Origin: Leptasterias polaris
Lineage: Eukaryota > Echinodermata > Asteroidea > Forcipulatida > Asteriidae
Reading direction: 5' to 3'
DNA: 64,000 nucleotides
Assembly: GCA_037783415.1 (NCBI GenBank)
Contig: JAZGTN010000069.1
Coordinates: forward strand, 2,232,001-2,296,000
A program made the translations under genes and the position numbers. Below the pieces are notes generated by a model. The model saw only the letters and a program-made list of their open reading frames with translations, made no database searches and was not told the origin of the DNA. Numbering within the stretch: the stretch's first letter is position 1; each line of letters starts with the position of its first letter. Positions 61,801 through 64,000 of the stretch are shown here, one piece after another.

Positions 61801-63983
61801 CTTAAAATCTGAGAAACATTTGTCAGAAACGCTTCTCAGATTATTTATTAGGGATTATTCTTCCTACGTGGACATATTCACTTGGGATTTCCGGCAATAC
61901 CTCAAAAACGCGACCACCTTTTGAAATGAAATTTTCATAGGTTAGTTTTATTGTATATACCTACATTTATATAGGATTAAAACAATCAAAAGCTTTCAAA
62001 AACCAAAGGTATACTTTGCCTCTAATATTGATTTTAATAACATACTTTTTGCCATTTAGCCCTCCAGAAAGACTCTGCTGAGGTCAAAACGTCAGGCCAA
62101 TAAATAGTCCTTGCATTAATTAATAGTTATTAACAATTAGAACAAATGCAAATCATAACAGCCAAGTCAAACTTAAACTGGTAGACTTACCTAGACTTGT
62201 AATTCCAGATTTTGAGAAGACCTGAATAGCTTCCAATAGCAACATGAGATCTGTTGAAACAAAAACAAAATAACATCATTATTCCATAGGATTTGAACAG
62301 GCATCTTGTCACCGGGAAAGCTTGGTGGTCTAGTAGATACGTGTCAACCTGTGGTCTTTAAAACAAAAAACATGGGTTTGAATACCAACCAACGTAAGGT
62401 GCCTACGATTGTCTTCAACAGGTTGCGATCAAAAAATGCACAAATGAATTGTTCGATACATTAGTTCTCCCCCCAAATTATGTCTTTACCCTCGCTTGTC
62501 CTCCCAAATGAAAAAGTCTGCTTACGACCGCTTAGGTTCTGTCTTGATTAAACTTTCTGAACGTTCTTGTTATTGTGTTTGTTCTGTATATAATCCGACC
62601 GAAGATTCTGGCCACAAGACTAGGCATCTGGCCATCAGCCTAGGCATCTGGCCACCAGCCTAGGCATCTGGCCATCAGCCTAGGCATCTGGCCACCAGCC
62701 TAGGCATCTGGCCACCAGCCTAGGCATCTGGCCACCAGCCTAGGCATCTGGCCACCAGCCTAGGCATCTGGCCACCAGCCTAGGCATCTGGCCACCAGCC
62801 TAGGCACCTGGCCACAACAAGATGCCTCTACCAACATTATTTTAGCTTTTTACATCTTGTTGATAATAGACCCCTTGCATATGACGTCACACTTGAGCTC
62901 AAACAGCGCCCCCGCTGAGGTCAATGGAAGACCTAGTTTTGGCTGAGATTTGTGGGTAGCGCACATATACTTTTGATTGTTTGACCTCAGCGATGGCGGC
63001 CAATACAAGGGGTCTGTTCAATTTCGCTCCTTATGTATTTTCTGTCTAATTGACTTTATAATTTGGTATGGAAATAAATGCAAGTTTGAATTGAATGGAA
63101 AAAGCAAGACTTACTGGTTTGGATGTGTGGCAAGAGCATGGATGGCTGCATCATGTTCAGCTTGAATCATCTGAAATTTCACATAAACATAAAACATCAG
63201 ACATGGAAAAAGATAATTGTAGAGTAGAGAACCTGAATACATACTTTATGATAAACTTTAAAACACGCAGCACTAGTCCAAATCGAGTATTTACATTGTA
63301 TGTGACCCACCAACAAACCTGTGGATGTTTAATCTTAATGGGTCATCGGAGTAACAAGGAAAAAGTGCGAAAAAACCCGAGTTTTATTTCACAGTTTTTC
63401 AAACATTAGGTATTAGACTTTTAGGAGATTCAAAATTTTTACTTTATGTATTTCTCAAAAGCTATAGCATTTCAAGCAAAAATATTTCAAGGGAGTTTTC
63501 CCACCATGACCATCTTTATACCATCTAAGTTGTGTTATATTTTCACTCTTACCATTTTAAGTTGTGTGAAAATCTGTGAACATTTATATTTTCACTCTTA
63601 CCATGTAAGTTGTGTCAAAATCAGTGAACAATTTATATTTTCACTCTTACCATTTAAGTTGTGTGAAAATCAGTGAATATTGATATTTTCACTCTTACCA
63701 TGTAAGTTGTGTGAAAATCAGTGAATGTTTATATTTTCACTCTTACTATGTAACTTGTGTGAAAATCTGTGAAAATATTTATTTTCACTCTTACCATTGT
63801 TTCTTCACAATACAAAGCTTTAATGCTATGAAGTAAATCTCAAATATTCAAACCTTGACTTCTGTGCCATCTGCCACAATGAGAGCGACCTGGGCATTGA
63901 ATGTACCAATTGTATAATCACGAGTTACAAACGACTTTGCGTCAATTGTAGCGTCCGGTGGGTAGTCACTATCCTCTTTCTCT
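37647..63983 (-). CDS. cfap251: CFAP251 (WDR66) orthologue, C-terminal 14 exons, 5' part beyond the window
   Basis: This is a cilia- and flagella-associated WD40 protein. In known orthologues CFAP251 sits with CFAP61 and CFAP91 in the calmodulin- and spoke-associated complex at the base of radial spoke 3 and is needed for ciliary and sperm motility. Exons, in minus-strand order: 63983-63854, 63170-63115, 62250-62191, 60931-60852, 53261-53122, 52072-51899, 50873-50730, 47643-47561, 45383-45242, 43328-43237, 42716-42588, 41925-41729, 40417-40280, 37873-37647. All introns are GT-AG and all phases join without a stop. The total is 1792 bp, or 596 complete codons plus stop after one leading base. 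WD-like blades come first ([27 protein letters not shown]). The diagnostic C-terminal part follows ([43 protein letters not shown]), which resembles the degenerate EF-hand tail of vertebrate WDR66. From memory the human protein is about twice this length, so the start and N-terminal half lie past base 63983. The identification is from recalled family sequence. Confidence 0.93.
38636..38800 (-). mobile_element. SINE fragment, related tRNA-derived family
   Basis: On the minus strand the B box is gcgggttcgaatcctggcct, followed by caacacttgtgtccttgagc and a body ending near gtacccatttgtacgtctgg on plus. It is a different subfamily from the 430-bp SINE. Confidence 0.7.
38895..38925. repeat. Perfect 15-bp palindrome
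   Basis: The arms ttaaaatgtgctaga and tctagcacattttaa are separated by a single base. No neighbouring gene explains it. Confidence 0.75.
39560..39599 (+). repeat. ATT microsatellite
   Basis: Short att triplet run in the last CFAP251 intron, with no element recognised directly upstream. Confidence 0.85.
39783..39849 (-). mobile_element. SINE body half, separated by a LINE insertion
   Basis: On the minus strand it reads gtggcacttgtgtccttgag and continues to ctttgtctttcggatgggaa, in register with the head at 40134-40222. Confidence 0.8.
39850..40133 (+). mobile_element. LINE 3' end inserted in a SINE
   Basis: Bases 39855-39996 encode the C-terminus typical of CR1/L2-like non-LTR reverse transcriptases ([20 protein letters not shown], then [11 protein letters not shown] and stop). 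A short 3' UTR and ATA repeats at 40106-40133 follow. The copy is strongly 5'-truncated, as usual for LINE insertions. Confidence 0.82.
40134..40222 (-). mobile_element. SINE head half, separated by a LINE insertion
   Basis: On the minus strand it begins ggcgtgtcatggcctagcag and holds the B box ggggttcgagtcccag. The body of the same SINE continues at 39849-39783, on the far side of a LINE 3' fragment. Confidence 0.82.
40280..40417 (-). CDS. cfap251: CFAP251 exon m, C-terminal domain
   Basis: This 138-bp exon runs from acceptor tttattttag to donor AAAG|gtactg. It encodes [20 protein letters not shown], then [20 protein letters not shown] and LLQNKG. The layout resembles a calmodulin second EF-hand, but the loop is incomplete. 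Confidence 0.94.
40605..41045 (-). mobile_element. Full-length tRNA-derived SINE
   Basis: Read on the minus strand it has a tRNA-like head with an A box (cgtggctgagcggataaga) and a B box (gggttcgagtcccggtcgtg). A conserved body follows (caagacacttaaccattatt), then the tail gagcgctatataagaagcca and ATT repeats. It is flanked by the 7-bp direct repeat aatggta at 40598-40604 and 41046-41052, a target-site duplication. It lies in the intron 40418-41728. Confidence 0.9.
41336..41420 (-). mobile_element. SINE, left member of a head-to-head pair, truncated
   Basis: On the minus strand it reads gaatcccacccaagtgattt, then gcctgtggatttttttcaca and the same end as 41515-41596. Only the part from the B box onward is preserved. 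Confidence 0.78.
41459..41596 (+). mobile_element. tRNA-derived SINE, right member of a head-to-head pair
   Basis: The tRNA-like head has A box tggtctagtggtaagaca and B box gggttcgaatcccacccgag. The following tail, gttttgcctgtggatttttt to acagtgcttaacacacat, is repeated in inverse on the left at 41336-41420. It cannot be a true tRNA gene, because the acceptor stem is not closed and the copy runs straight into the repeat body. Confidence 0.8.
41729..41925 (-). CDS. cfap251: CFAP251 exon l, C-terminal domain
   Basis: This 197-bp exon runs from acceptor gtcccgtcag to donor AAAT|gtgagt. It encodes [18 protein letters not shown], then [39 protein letters not shown] and IK. It is the most diagnostic segment of the gene: the helix-loop arrangement is EF-hand-like but lacks a full set of calcium ligands. 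Confidence 0.95.
41966..42346 (+). mobile_element. Family-A MITE, intact copy
   Basis: This element of about 380 bp starts taaaagggaaggtatacgtt and ends aaccaaaggtatacattccc. These form imperfect terminal inverted repeats of roughly 22 bp. It has no coding capacity and lies in the CFAP251 intron 41926-42587. Confidence 0.82.
42588..42716 (-). CDS. cfap251: CFAP251 exon k
   Basis: This 129-bp exon runs from acceptor tggttctcag to donor AGGAG|gtatgc. It encodes [33 protein letters not shown] and NYFYYAQIR. This is the bridge between propeller and C-terminal domain. Two degraded copies of its 5' end lie immediately upstream in the intron (42787-42960). Confidence 0.92.
42674..42960 (-). repeat. 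Partial tandem duplication of CFAP251 exon k and intron edge
   Basis: Three tandem copies of a unit of about 110 bp begin at 42674, 42787 and 42897. Each has the 5' end of the exon (tcctccctccaagcttagat in the third) and the intron words gagcaattatatattcattt and caaagagggaggagca. Only the first copy continues into a complete exon. The second has lost the acceptor and part of the coding text, and the third has aagTGCACTGG where the true exon has cagTGCACTGG. Confidence 0.8.
43237..43328 (-). CDS. cfap251: CFAP251 exon j, last WD40 blade
   Basis: This 92-bp exon runs from acceptor gatctaaag to donor TTGT|gtaaag. It encodes [18 protein letters not shown] and [12 protein letters not shown], the clearest WD blade in the window. 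A GT two bases upstream of the chosen donor would break the reading frame. The chosen site keeps the phase of exon k. Confidence 0.92.
43645..43839 (+). mobile_element. Family-A MITE, left part (split by family B)
   Basis: This stretch matches the middle of other family-A copies (agtacagcagcttttgatag, then tcagaaacgtttctcaaatt). It stops at the TA where the family-B element begins and continues at 44542. The outer left terminal repeat is missing. Confidence 0.75.
43840..44541. mobile_element. Family-B inverted-repeat element, copy 1 (nested)
   Basis: This 702-bp element has terminal repeats ggctgtgcaagtctcgcgcg and its complement, flanked by TA on both sides (43838-43839 and 44542-44543). 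The TA duplication suggests Tc1/mariner-type mobilisation. It interrupts a family-A MITE. It carries a 75-codon minus frame at 44372-44145 that is shared with copy 2 but is not recognised. Confidence 0.85.
44542..44719 (+). mobile_element. Family-A MITE, right part (split by family B)
   Basis: It resumes with ggattattcttcctcg and ends with the terminal repeat accaaaggtatactttgcct. Together with 43645-43839 it makes one interrupted copy. Confidence 0.75.
45242..45383 (-). CDS. cfap251: CFAP251 exon i
   Basis: This 142-bp exon runs from acceptor gttgtcatcag to donor GGG|gtaagt. It encodes [20 protein letters not shown], then [19 protein letters not shown] and IAHPSG, which joins in frame to [10 protein letters not shown] of the next exon. 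Confidence 0.94.
45558..46072 (-). mobile_element. Family-A MITE with a family-D insertion near its end
   Basis: It starts ttaaaggcaaagtatacctt and runs to accaaacgtgtacag. A family-D element (45911-46061) interrupts its last bases, and the terminus ccctttaag follows. Confidence 0.78.
45911..46061. mobile_element. Family-D inverted-repeat MITE
   Basis: It is a short element of about 150 bp with ends gggctcgatttcacaaag and ctttgtgaaatcgacccc. It is inserted near the end of a family-A MITE. Confidence 0.75.
46251..46953. mobile_element. Family-B inverted-repeat element, copy 2
   Basis: It is nearly identical in length and sequence to copy 1, with terminal repeat gactgtgcaagtctcgcgcg (one mismatch) and flanking TA. 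The 75-codon frame at 46783-46556 differs from copy 1 by one residue. It lies in the CFAP251 intron 45384-47560. Confidence 0.85.
47561..47643 (-). CDS. cfap251: CFAP251 exon h
   Basis: This 83-bp exon runs from acceptor ctattttttag to donor CAAAA|gtaagt. It encodes [19 protein letters not shown] followed by PTYGSPVQK. This linker is strongly conserved in WDR66 orthologues as I recall them. Confidence 0.92.
47845..47965 (+). mobile_element. SINE fragment, diverged
   Basis: It contains ccgaactcaagctctggtgt, gatcagcacagtgtgggtac and cttgacacttgtgtcctttt, the anticodon-arm to body portion of the tRNA-derived SINE. The head is damaged and the 3' part missing. Confidence 0.7.
48784..49210 (+). 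mobile_element. Full-length tRNA-derived SINE
   Basis: Same family as 40605-41045. The tRNA-like head is at 48786-48870 (ttggttgagcggataagagc, then gggtttgagtcccggtcgtg), followed by the body, and the tail is gagcgctatataagaagcca with ATT repeats. The 5-bp direct repeat aactt flanks it at 48779-48783 and 49211-49215. Confidence 0.9.
50730..50873 (-). CDS. cfap251: CFAP251 exon g
   Basis: This 144-bp exon is in phase 0, from acceptor aaatgctcag to donor CAG|gtattt. It encodes [17 protein letters not shown], then [15 protein letters not shown] and [10 protein letters not shown]. The next intron to the left (47644-50729) contains a full-length SINE. Confidence 0.92.
50943..51193. mobile_element. 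Family-D inverted-repeat MITE, nested in family C
   Basis: This 251-bp element has near-perfect inverted ends gggcccaatttcatggctct and its complement. Its body is rich in cgcttac/gtaagcg motifs that pair internally, so it would fold into a long hairpin. It separates the start of a family-C MITE (50909-50942) from its remainder (51194 onward). Confidence 0.85.
51194..51470 (+). mobile_element. Family-C MITE, main part
   Basis: It continues from 50909-50942 after the family-D insertion. Shared family text is agtattctcacttggtgtat and gaaattacctctttctcgga. It lies in the CFAP251 intron 50874-51898. Confidence 0.75.
51474..51665. mobile_element. Family-D inverted-repeat MITE
   Basis: About 190 bp, with ends ggcccaatttcatagagctg and cagctctatgaaattgagcc. 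The interior has aagcac/gcttaag motifs. It sits directly after the family-C copy in the same intron. Confidence 0.82.
51899..52072 (-). CDS. cfap251: CFAP251 exon f
   Basis: This 174-bp exon is in phase 0 at both ends, from acceptor tttcctcag to donor CTG|gtaatg. It encodes [12 protein letters not shown], then a [18 protein letters not shown] stretch and [10 protein letters not shown]. This is a WD40 blade with the H..I..L.F and S.G.D patterns. Confidence 0.93.
52302..52454. mobile_element. Family-F MITE
   Basis: It has ends tagacccctcgcacaa and ttgtgcaaggggtctg and an internal inverted pair gggagtcaact/agttgactccc. It is about 150 bp in a CFAP251 intron. A half copy is recognisable at 32170-32252. 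Confidence 0.75.
52494..53113 (+). mobile_element. LINE (CR1/L2-like) 3' end, 5'-truncated
   Basis: Bases 52494-53004 read through as the C-terminal part of a non-LTR reverse transcriptase: [20 protein letters not shown], then [28 protein letters not shown] and [10 protein letters not shown], followed by a stop. The 3' UTR contains gcgccttgatcgggttttcc and gcgccatataaatctat, then ATT repeats to 53113. The polymerase core is absent, so this is a dead copy, inserted antisense to CFAP251 in its intron 52073-53121. Confidence 0.9.
53086..53113 (+). repeat. ATT microsatellite next to a splice donor
   Basis: It ends the LINE copy 52494-53113 and lies three bases from the donor hexamer of CFAP251 exon e (53116-53121). 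Confidence 0.85.
53122..53261 (-). CDS. cfap251: CFAP251 exon e
   Basis: This 140-bp exon runs from acceptor ccctctctag to donor GCT|gtaagt. It encodes [19 protein letters not shown], then [15 protein letters not shown], which is a WD40 blade. The donor lies only a few bases from the ATT microsatellite that ends the LINE copy at 53086-53112. Confidence 0.93.
53343..53593 (+). mobile_element. tRNA-derived SINE, 3'-truncated
   Basis: It has the head catggccgagcggttaaaag and B box gggttcgagtcctggtcatg, then the shared body up to aggttcgccccggtgtgtct. The 3' tail is missing. Confidence 0.85.
54126..54482 (-). mobile_element. Family-C MITE next to the DIRS-bearing MITE
   Basis: It begins aggccctgtacacgattggt and includes the minus-strand text aaataacaaacctgtgaaaa. 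It abuts the family-A copy that the DIRS interrupts. Confidence 0.65.
54483..54740 (+). mobile_element. Family-A MITE, left part (split by the DIRS)
   Basis: It opens with ttaaggcaaagtataccttt and runs to tggacatatt, where the DIRS begins. The other half resumes at 60231. It belongs to the same family as 41966-42346, 45558-46072 and 61641-62023. Confidence 0.8.
54741..54930 (-). repeat. DIRS 3' inverted terminal repeat
   Basis: On the plus strand it begins tcccaccccacagtagtg. Bases 54781-54930 are the inverted partner of 60066-60215. The outer 40 bases (54741-54780) are absent from the other end but are copied, inverted, at 54998-55037. Confidence 0.9.
54984..55083 (-). repeat. DIRS internal complementary region
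   Basis: This 100-bp block is made of two pieces. Bases 54984-55037 are the perfect reverse complement (54/54) of the left end 54741-54794. Bases 55038-55083 are the perfect reverse complement (46/46) of the right end 60185-60230. The two element ends are thus joined at 55037/55038, as expected for the template proposed to complete the ends of circular DIRS DNA. Confidence 0.9.
55423..56511 (-). CDS. DIRS tyrosine recombinase
   Basis: This 362-codon frame encodes a lambda-integrase-like recombinase, the enzyme thought to insert the circular DNA form without target duplication. It has an N-terminal SAM-like core-binding region (about residues 60-125, with [10 protein letters not shown]). The catalytic domain holds Arg in [10 protein letters not shown] near 177, the H-x-x-R box [10 protein letters not shown] near 300-303, and Tyr in FSERYLKD at about 336. 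The N-terminal start is uncertain, because the preceding segment with [13 protein letters not shown] resembles a region that can belong to the upstream pol frame. Confidence 0.92.
   Translation of the reverse strand: MIHRAPGDLHLTCWVLSRDPSAQQAFSDELQRSQLIRVEPQPERYTTVDYAISLNGVDRKSLRPSNTSVGEVGDFLVYLLDSGLSTGTVKNYRSAIAAIHLGFPDGSSVSDNRAISQLVKGMFVSRPPVRKLVPSWDLFTVLSTLAKPPFEPMDCSTLLQLSIKVAFLLAVATSRRRSELHSLSMEAGHIRWEPGGVRLVHTAGFLTKNQSESFTPPDIFVPDIKSLSSEPNDKFWCPVRALKWYISRTRSLRTGDEKLFITTTPPFRAASRDTISRWIATAIRSVPGGWPTADGPIRVHEVRGVTASWAFFKGVPLADITKAACWKVPNAFSERYLKDVLQADGRAGREVLKAASRASRDH
56619..58697 (-). CDS. DIRS reverse transcriptase / RNase H
   Basis: This open frame of 692 codons encodes a reverse transcriptase and RNase H that would copy the element RNA to DNA. 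RT signatures in order are LSLKPINRF near residue 224, [13 protein letters not shown] near 257 and the catalytic YLDD at about 323-326, within a MYLDDWLV context. RNase H signatures follow: [40 protein letters not shown] and [14 protein letters not shown]. The first part overlaps the end of the gag-like frame. The C-terminus stops early: the motif normally seen after RNase H ([10 protein letters not shown]) appears at 56611-56582 in another frame. This frame therefore ends in a shift and is not the complete product. Confidence 0.93.
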   Translation of the reverse strand: MFSTRYFCHRRVHANASMNCRSQGQICLQVNSRNQWRPRLGASRPPIRSTKKQASFVIPRRRPQKSTRGSFRGRAENQASSRFSDSSVPSRAAAFVRPLPVIPGRGANDLVVSGRPPTDGPVGGRLQEFLGSWVQVTSDRWVLETIRRGYALEFTRTPPSDMLSRPTPVPSDMAKRRSLEGEINTLLLKRAVHIVPHLGTRTGFMSTFFLTPKKEAGVWRPILSLKPINRFIRPKRFRMETLRTIMESLSTPAWAASLDLKDAYLHVPIRPEHRKFLRFQYNDALYKFAVLPFGLFTSPRVFTPMAKTIGAALRRRGIMIFMYLDDWLVMGRPREETEAALRLTWRLASDLGFIINTEKSQPTPSQVPTFLGASPDLRRGLARPSEGRLLNFQQCVSLFLPAVVAPALAWLRLLGLMASMVDLVDFCRLRMRPIQLHLLSFYRPVRHPIHHPVPTTPWLVPHLRWWLVKANVMQGRVFRPPRPSLTIATDTSLHGWGATLHPRQVAGVWGPDHRSSHINVLEMLAVSNALKHFQTDIRGRAVLVRCDNTTVVAYINHQGGTRSGRLCALAWDLILWCMHHGIALSAVHIAGEENVTADALSRGWIAPTEWSLLPQVARSLFQLIDRPHVDLFASRANNQLPVYCARGPDPNAWQIDALPVKWDGLLAYVSRPYPSFPGCLPRSSRRTAKSSS
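58372..59917 (-). pseudogene. DIRS gag-like region, frame-shifted
   Basis: A coding-like region occupies the gag position between the 5' terminal repeat and RT. A probable start is the ATG at about 59917 (MSRKLGRAG). The longest clean part is 58902-58372, with [19 protein letters not shown] and [14 protein letters not shown], typical of the helical gag-like part of DIRS elements. Coding character moves between all three minus frames: 59917-59570, then 59612-59355, a third stretch near 59350-59230, 59171-58983, and finally 58902-58372. One shift coincides with a 40-bp tandem duplication at 59044-59123. The product is therefore broken in this copy or affected by sequence errors. Function in packaging is inferred only from position. 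Confidence 0.75.
60066..60230 (-). repeat. DIRS 5' inverted terminal repeat
   Basis: Read on the minus strand it starts gtctacttcactctacttac. From about base 15 it matches the opposite end of the element (54781-54930) with few mismatches over roughly 150 bp. The shared block includes tgacatgcgcactaggctag. The outer 14 bases are specific to this end and recur in the internal complementary region. Confidence 0.9.
60231..60377 (+). mobile_element. Family-A MITE, right part (split by the DIRS)
   Basis: It continues the copy interrupted at 54740. The text cgttctggttttattgcaat follows on from ggacatatt just as in the unbroken copies. It ends in the terminal repeat accaaaggtaaactttgcct. Confidence 0.8.
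60852..60931 (-). CDS. cfap251: CFAP251 exon d
   Basis: This 80-bp exon runs from acceptor cttttacag to donor CTTG|gtaagt. It encodes [20 protein letters not shown] and then PKGNYLG. It is the last exon before the 7.6 kb intron that carries the DIRS retrotransposon. Confidence 0.92.
61009..61134 (+). repeat. 18-bp tandem repeat, seven copies
   Basis: The unit is close to acaatgatttcactggat, repeated seven times over 126 bp with variants ttaattggat, ttcaacggat and ttcattgaaa. Confidence 0.9.
61641..62023 (+). mobile_element. Family-A MITE, intact copy
   Basis: It starts agagggaatgtatacgtttg and ends aaccaaaggtatactttgcc. It is collinear with 41966-42346 and lies in the intron 60932-62190. 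Confidence 0.8.
62191..62250 (-). CDS. cfap251: CFAP251 exon c
   Basis: This 60-bp exon runs from acceptor tttcaacag to donor CTAG|gtaagt. It encodes [20 protein letters not shown], a complete WD-blade ending (G..SG.LKIW) that continues directly from the previous exon. The intron to the left (60932-62190) contains an 18-bp tandem array and a family-A MITE. Confidence 0.92.
   Translation of the reverse strand: MSCCYWKLFRSSQNLELQV
62313..62400 (+). mobile_element. Decayed tRNA-like SINE head
   Basis: The text gcttggtggtctagtagata resembles an A box and gggtttgaataccaaccaac a decayed B box, similar to the head at 41459. Confidence 0.5.
62621..62820 (+). repeat. 20-bp minisatellite, ten copies
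   Basis: Ten consecutive copies of taggcatctggccaccagcc have almost no divergence: a few have gccatcagcc and the last has gcacctggccacaaca. A partial unit precedes at 62607-62620. Confidence 0.95.
62867..63016. mobile_element. Family-F MITE
   Basis: It has ends tagaccccttgcatatgacg and ccaatacaaggggtctg with short terminal inverted repeats (agaccccttg). It is about 150 bp, in the intron 62251-63114. The motif gatggcggccaatacaagg also occurs at 13803-13822. Confidence 0.72.
63115..63170 (-). CDS. cfap251: CFAP251 exon b
   Basis: This 56-bp exon runs from acceptor aatttcag to donor CCA|gtaagt. It encodes [19 protein letters not shown]. The [10 protein letters not shown] pattern is the conserved D-A strand of a WD40 blade. 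It enters in phase 0 and leaves two bases of the next codon. Confidence 0.9.
63295..63535 (+). mobile_element. Family-C MITE, second subtype, truncated
   Basis: It carries tgacccaccaacaaacctgt, tttcaagcaaaaatatttca and cccaccatgaccatctttat, as in 7300-7610. Its right end passes directly into the minisatellite 63536-63800. Confidence 0.65.
63536..63800 (+). repeat. Minisatellite of about 49 bp, roughly six copies
   Basis: The unit contains ttcactcttaccatgtaag followed by ttgtgtgaaaatcagtgaa. The same words occur once at the end of family-C copies such as 16310-16370, so the array appears to be an amplified MITE tail. It lies in the CFAP251 intron 63171-63853. Confidence 0.85.
63854..63983 (-). 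CDS. cfap251: CFAP251 exon a (first in the window)
   Basis: This 130-bp exon enters with one base completing a codon and leaves at a codon boundary. The acceptor is ttgttgcag at 63984 upward and the donor is AAG|gtttga, a weaker site than the others. It encodes an acidic start, [15 protein letters not shown], and then a beta-strand-like [12 protein letters not shown] that reads as a WD40 blade edge. The intron on its left (63171-63853) holds a MITE and a minisatellite. Confidence 0.85.
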
Positions 63984-64000
63984 CTGCAACAAAACAATGT

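Overview
The window is animal nuclear DNA: AT-rich, with short exons bounded by GT-AG introns, tRNA-derived SINEs, LINE 3' ends, many short inverted-repeat DNA elements (MITEs) and one DIRS-type retrotransposon. The protein match and the general character of the repeats suggest an echinoderm, probably a sea star. That placement rests on recalled similarity, not on a search.

Only one host gene is supported. The 3' half of CFAP251 (WDR66) lies on the minus strand from 63983 down to a stop codon at 37647. It has 14 coding exons that join in frame (1792 bp, 596 complete codons plus stop) with GT-AG borders throughout. The exons encode the last part of a WD40 propeller and then the calmodulin-like C-terminal region. 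The 5' half lies beyond the right edge. CFAP251 belongs to the calmodulin- and spoke-associated complex at the base of radial spoke 3 in motile cilia and flagella.

Layout: 1-37646 is intergenic, with no convincing gene. It holds MITEs, degenerate tandem repeats, a LINE tail and a 1.56 kb hairpin element (23357-24919) whose arms are built from a 53-bp repeat. From 37647 to 63983 the CFAP251 introns are packed with nested insertions. The 7.6 kb intron 53262-60851 carries a structurally complete DIRS element (54741-60230), in the same orientation as the gene, with terminal inverted repeats, an internal complementary region, a broken gag, RT/RNase H and tyrosine recombinase. The DIRS sits inside a MITE. 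Other introns hold a SINE split by a LINE fragment, two nearly identical 702/703-bp elements (one nested in another MITE), head-to-head SINEs, an exon-derived tandem duplication and several minisatellites.

I see no new multi-gene system. The most unusual objects are the giant foldback element, the DIRS with its readable internal complementary region, and the partial duplication of CFAP251 exon 11.
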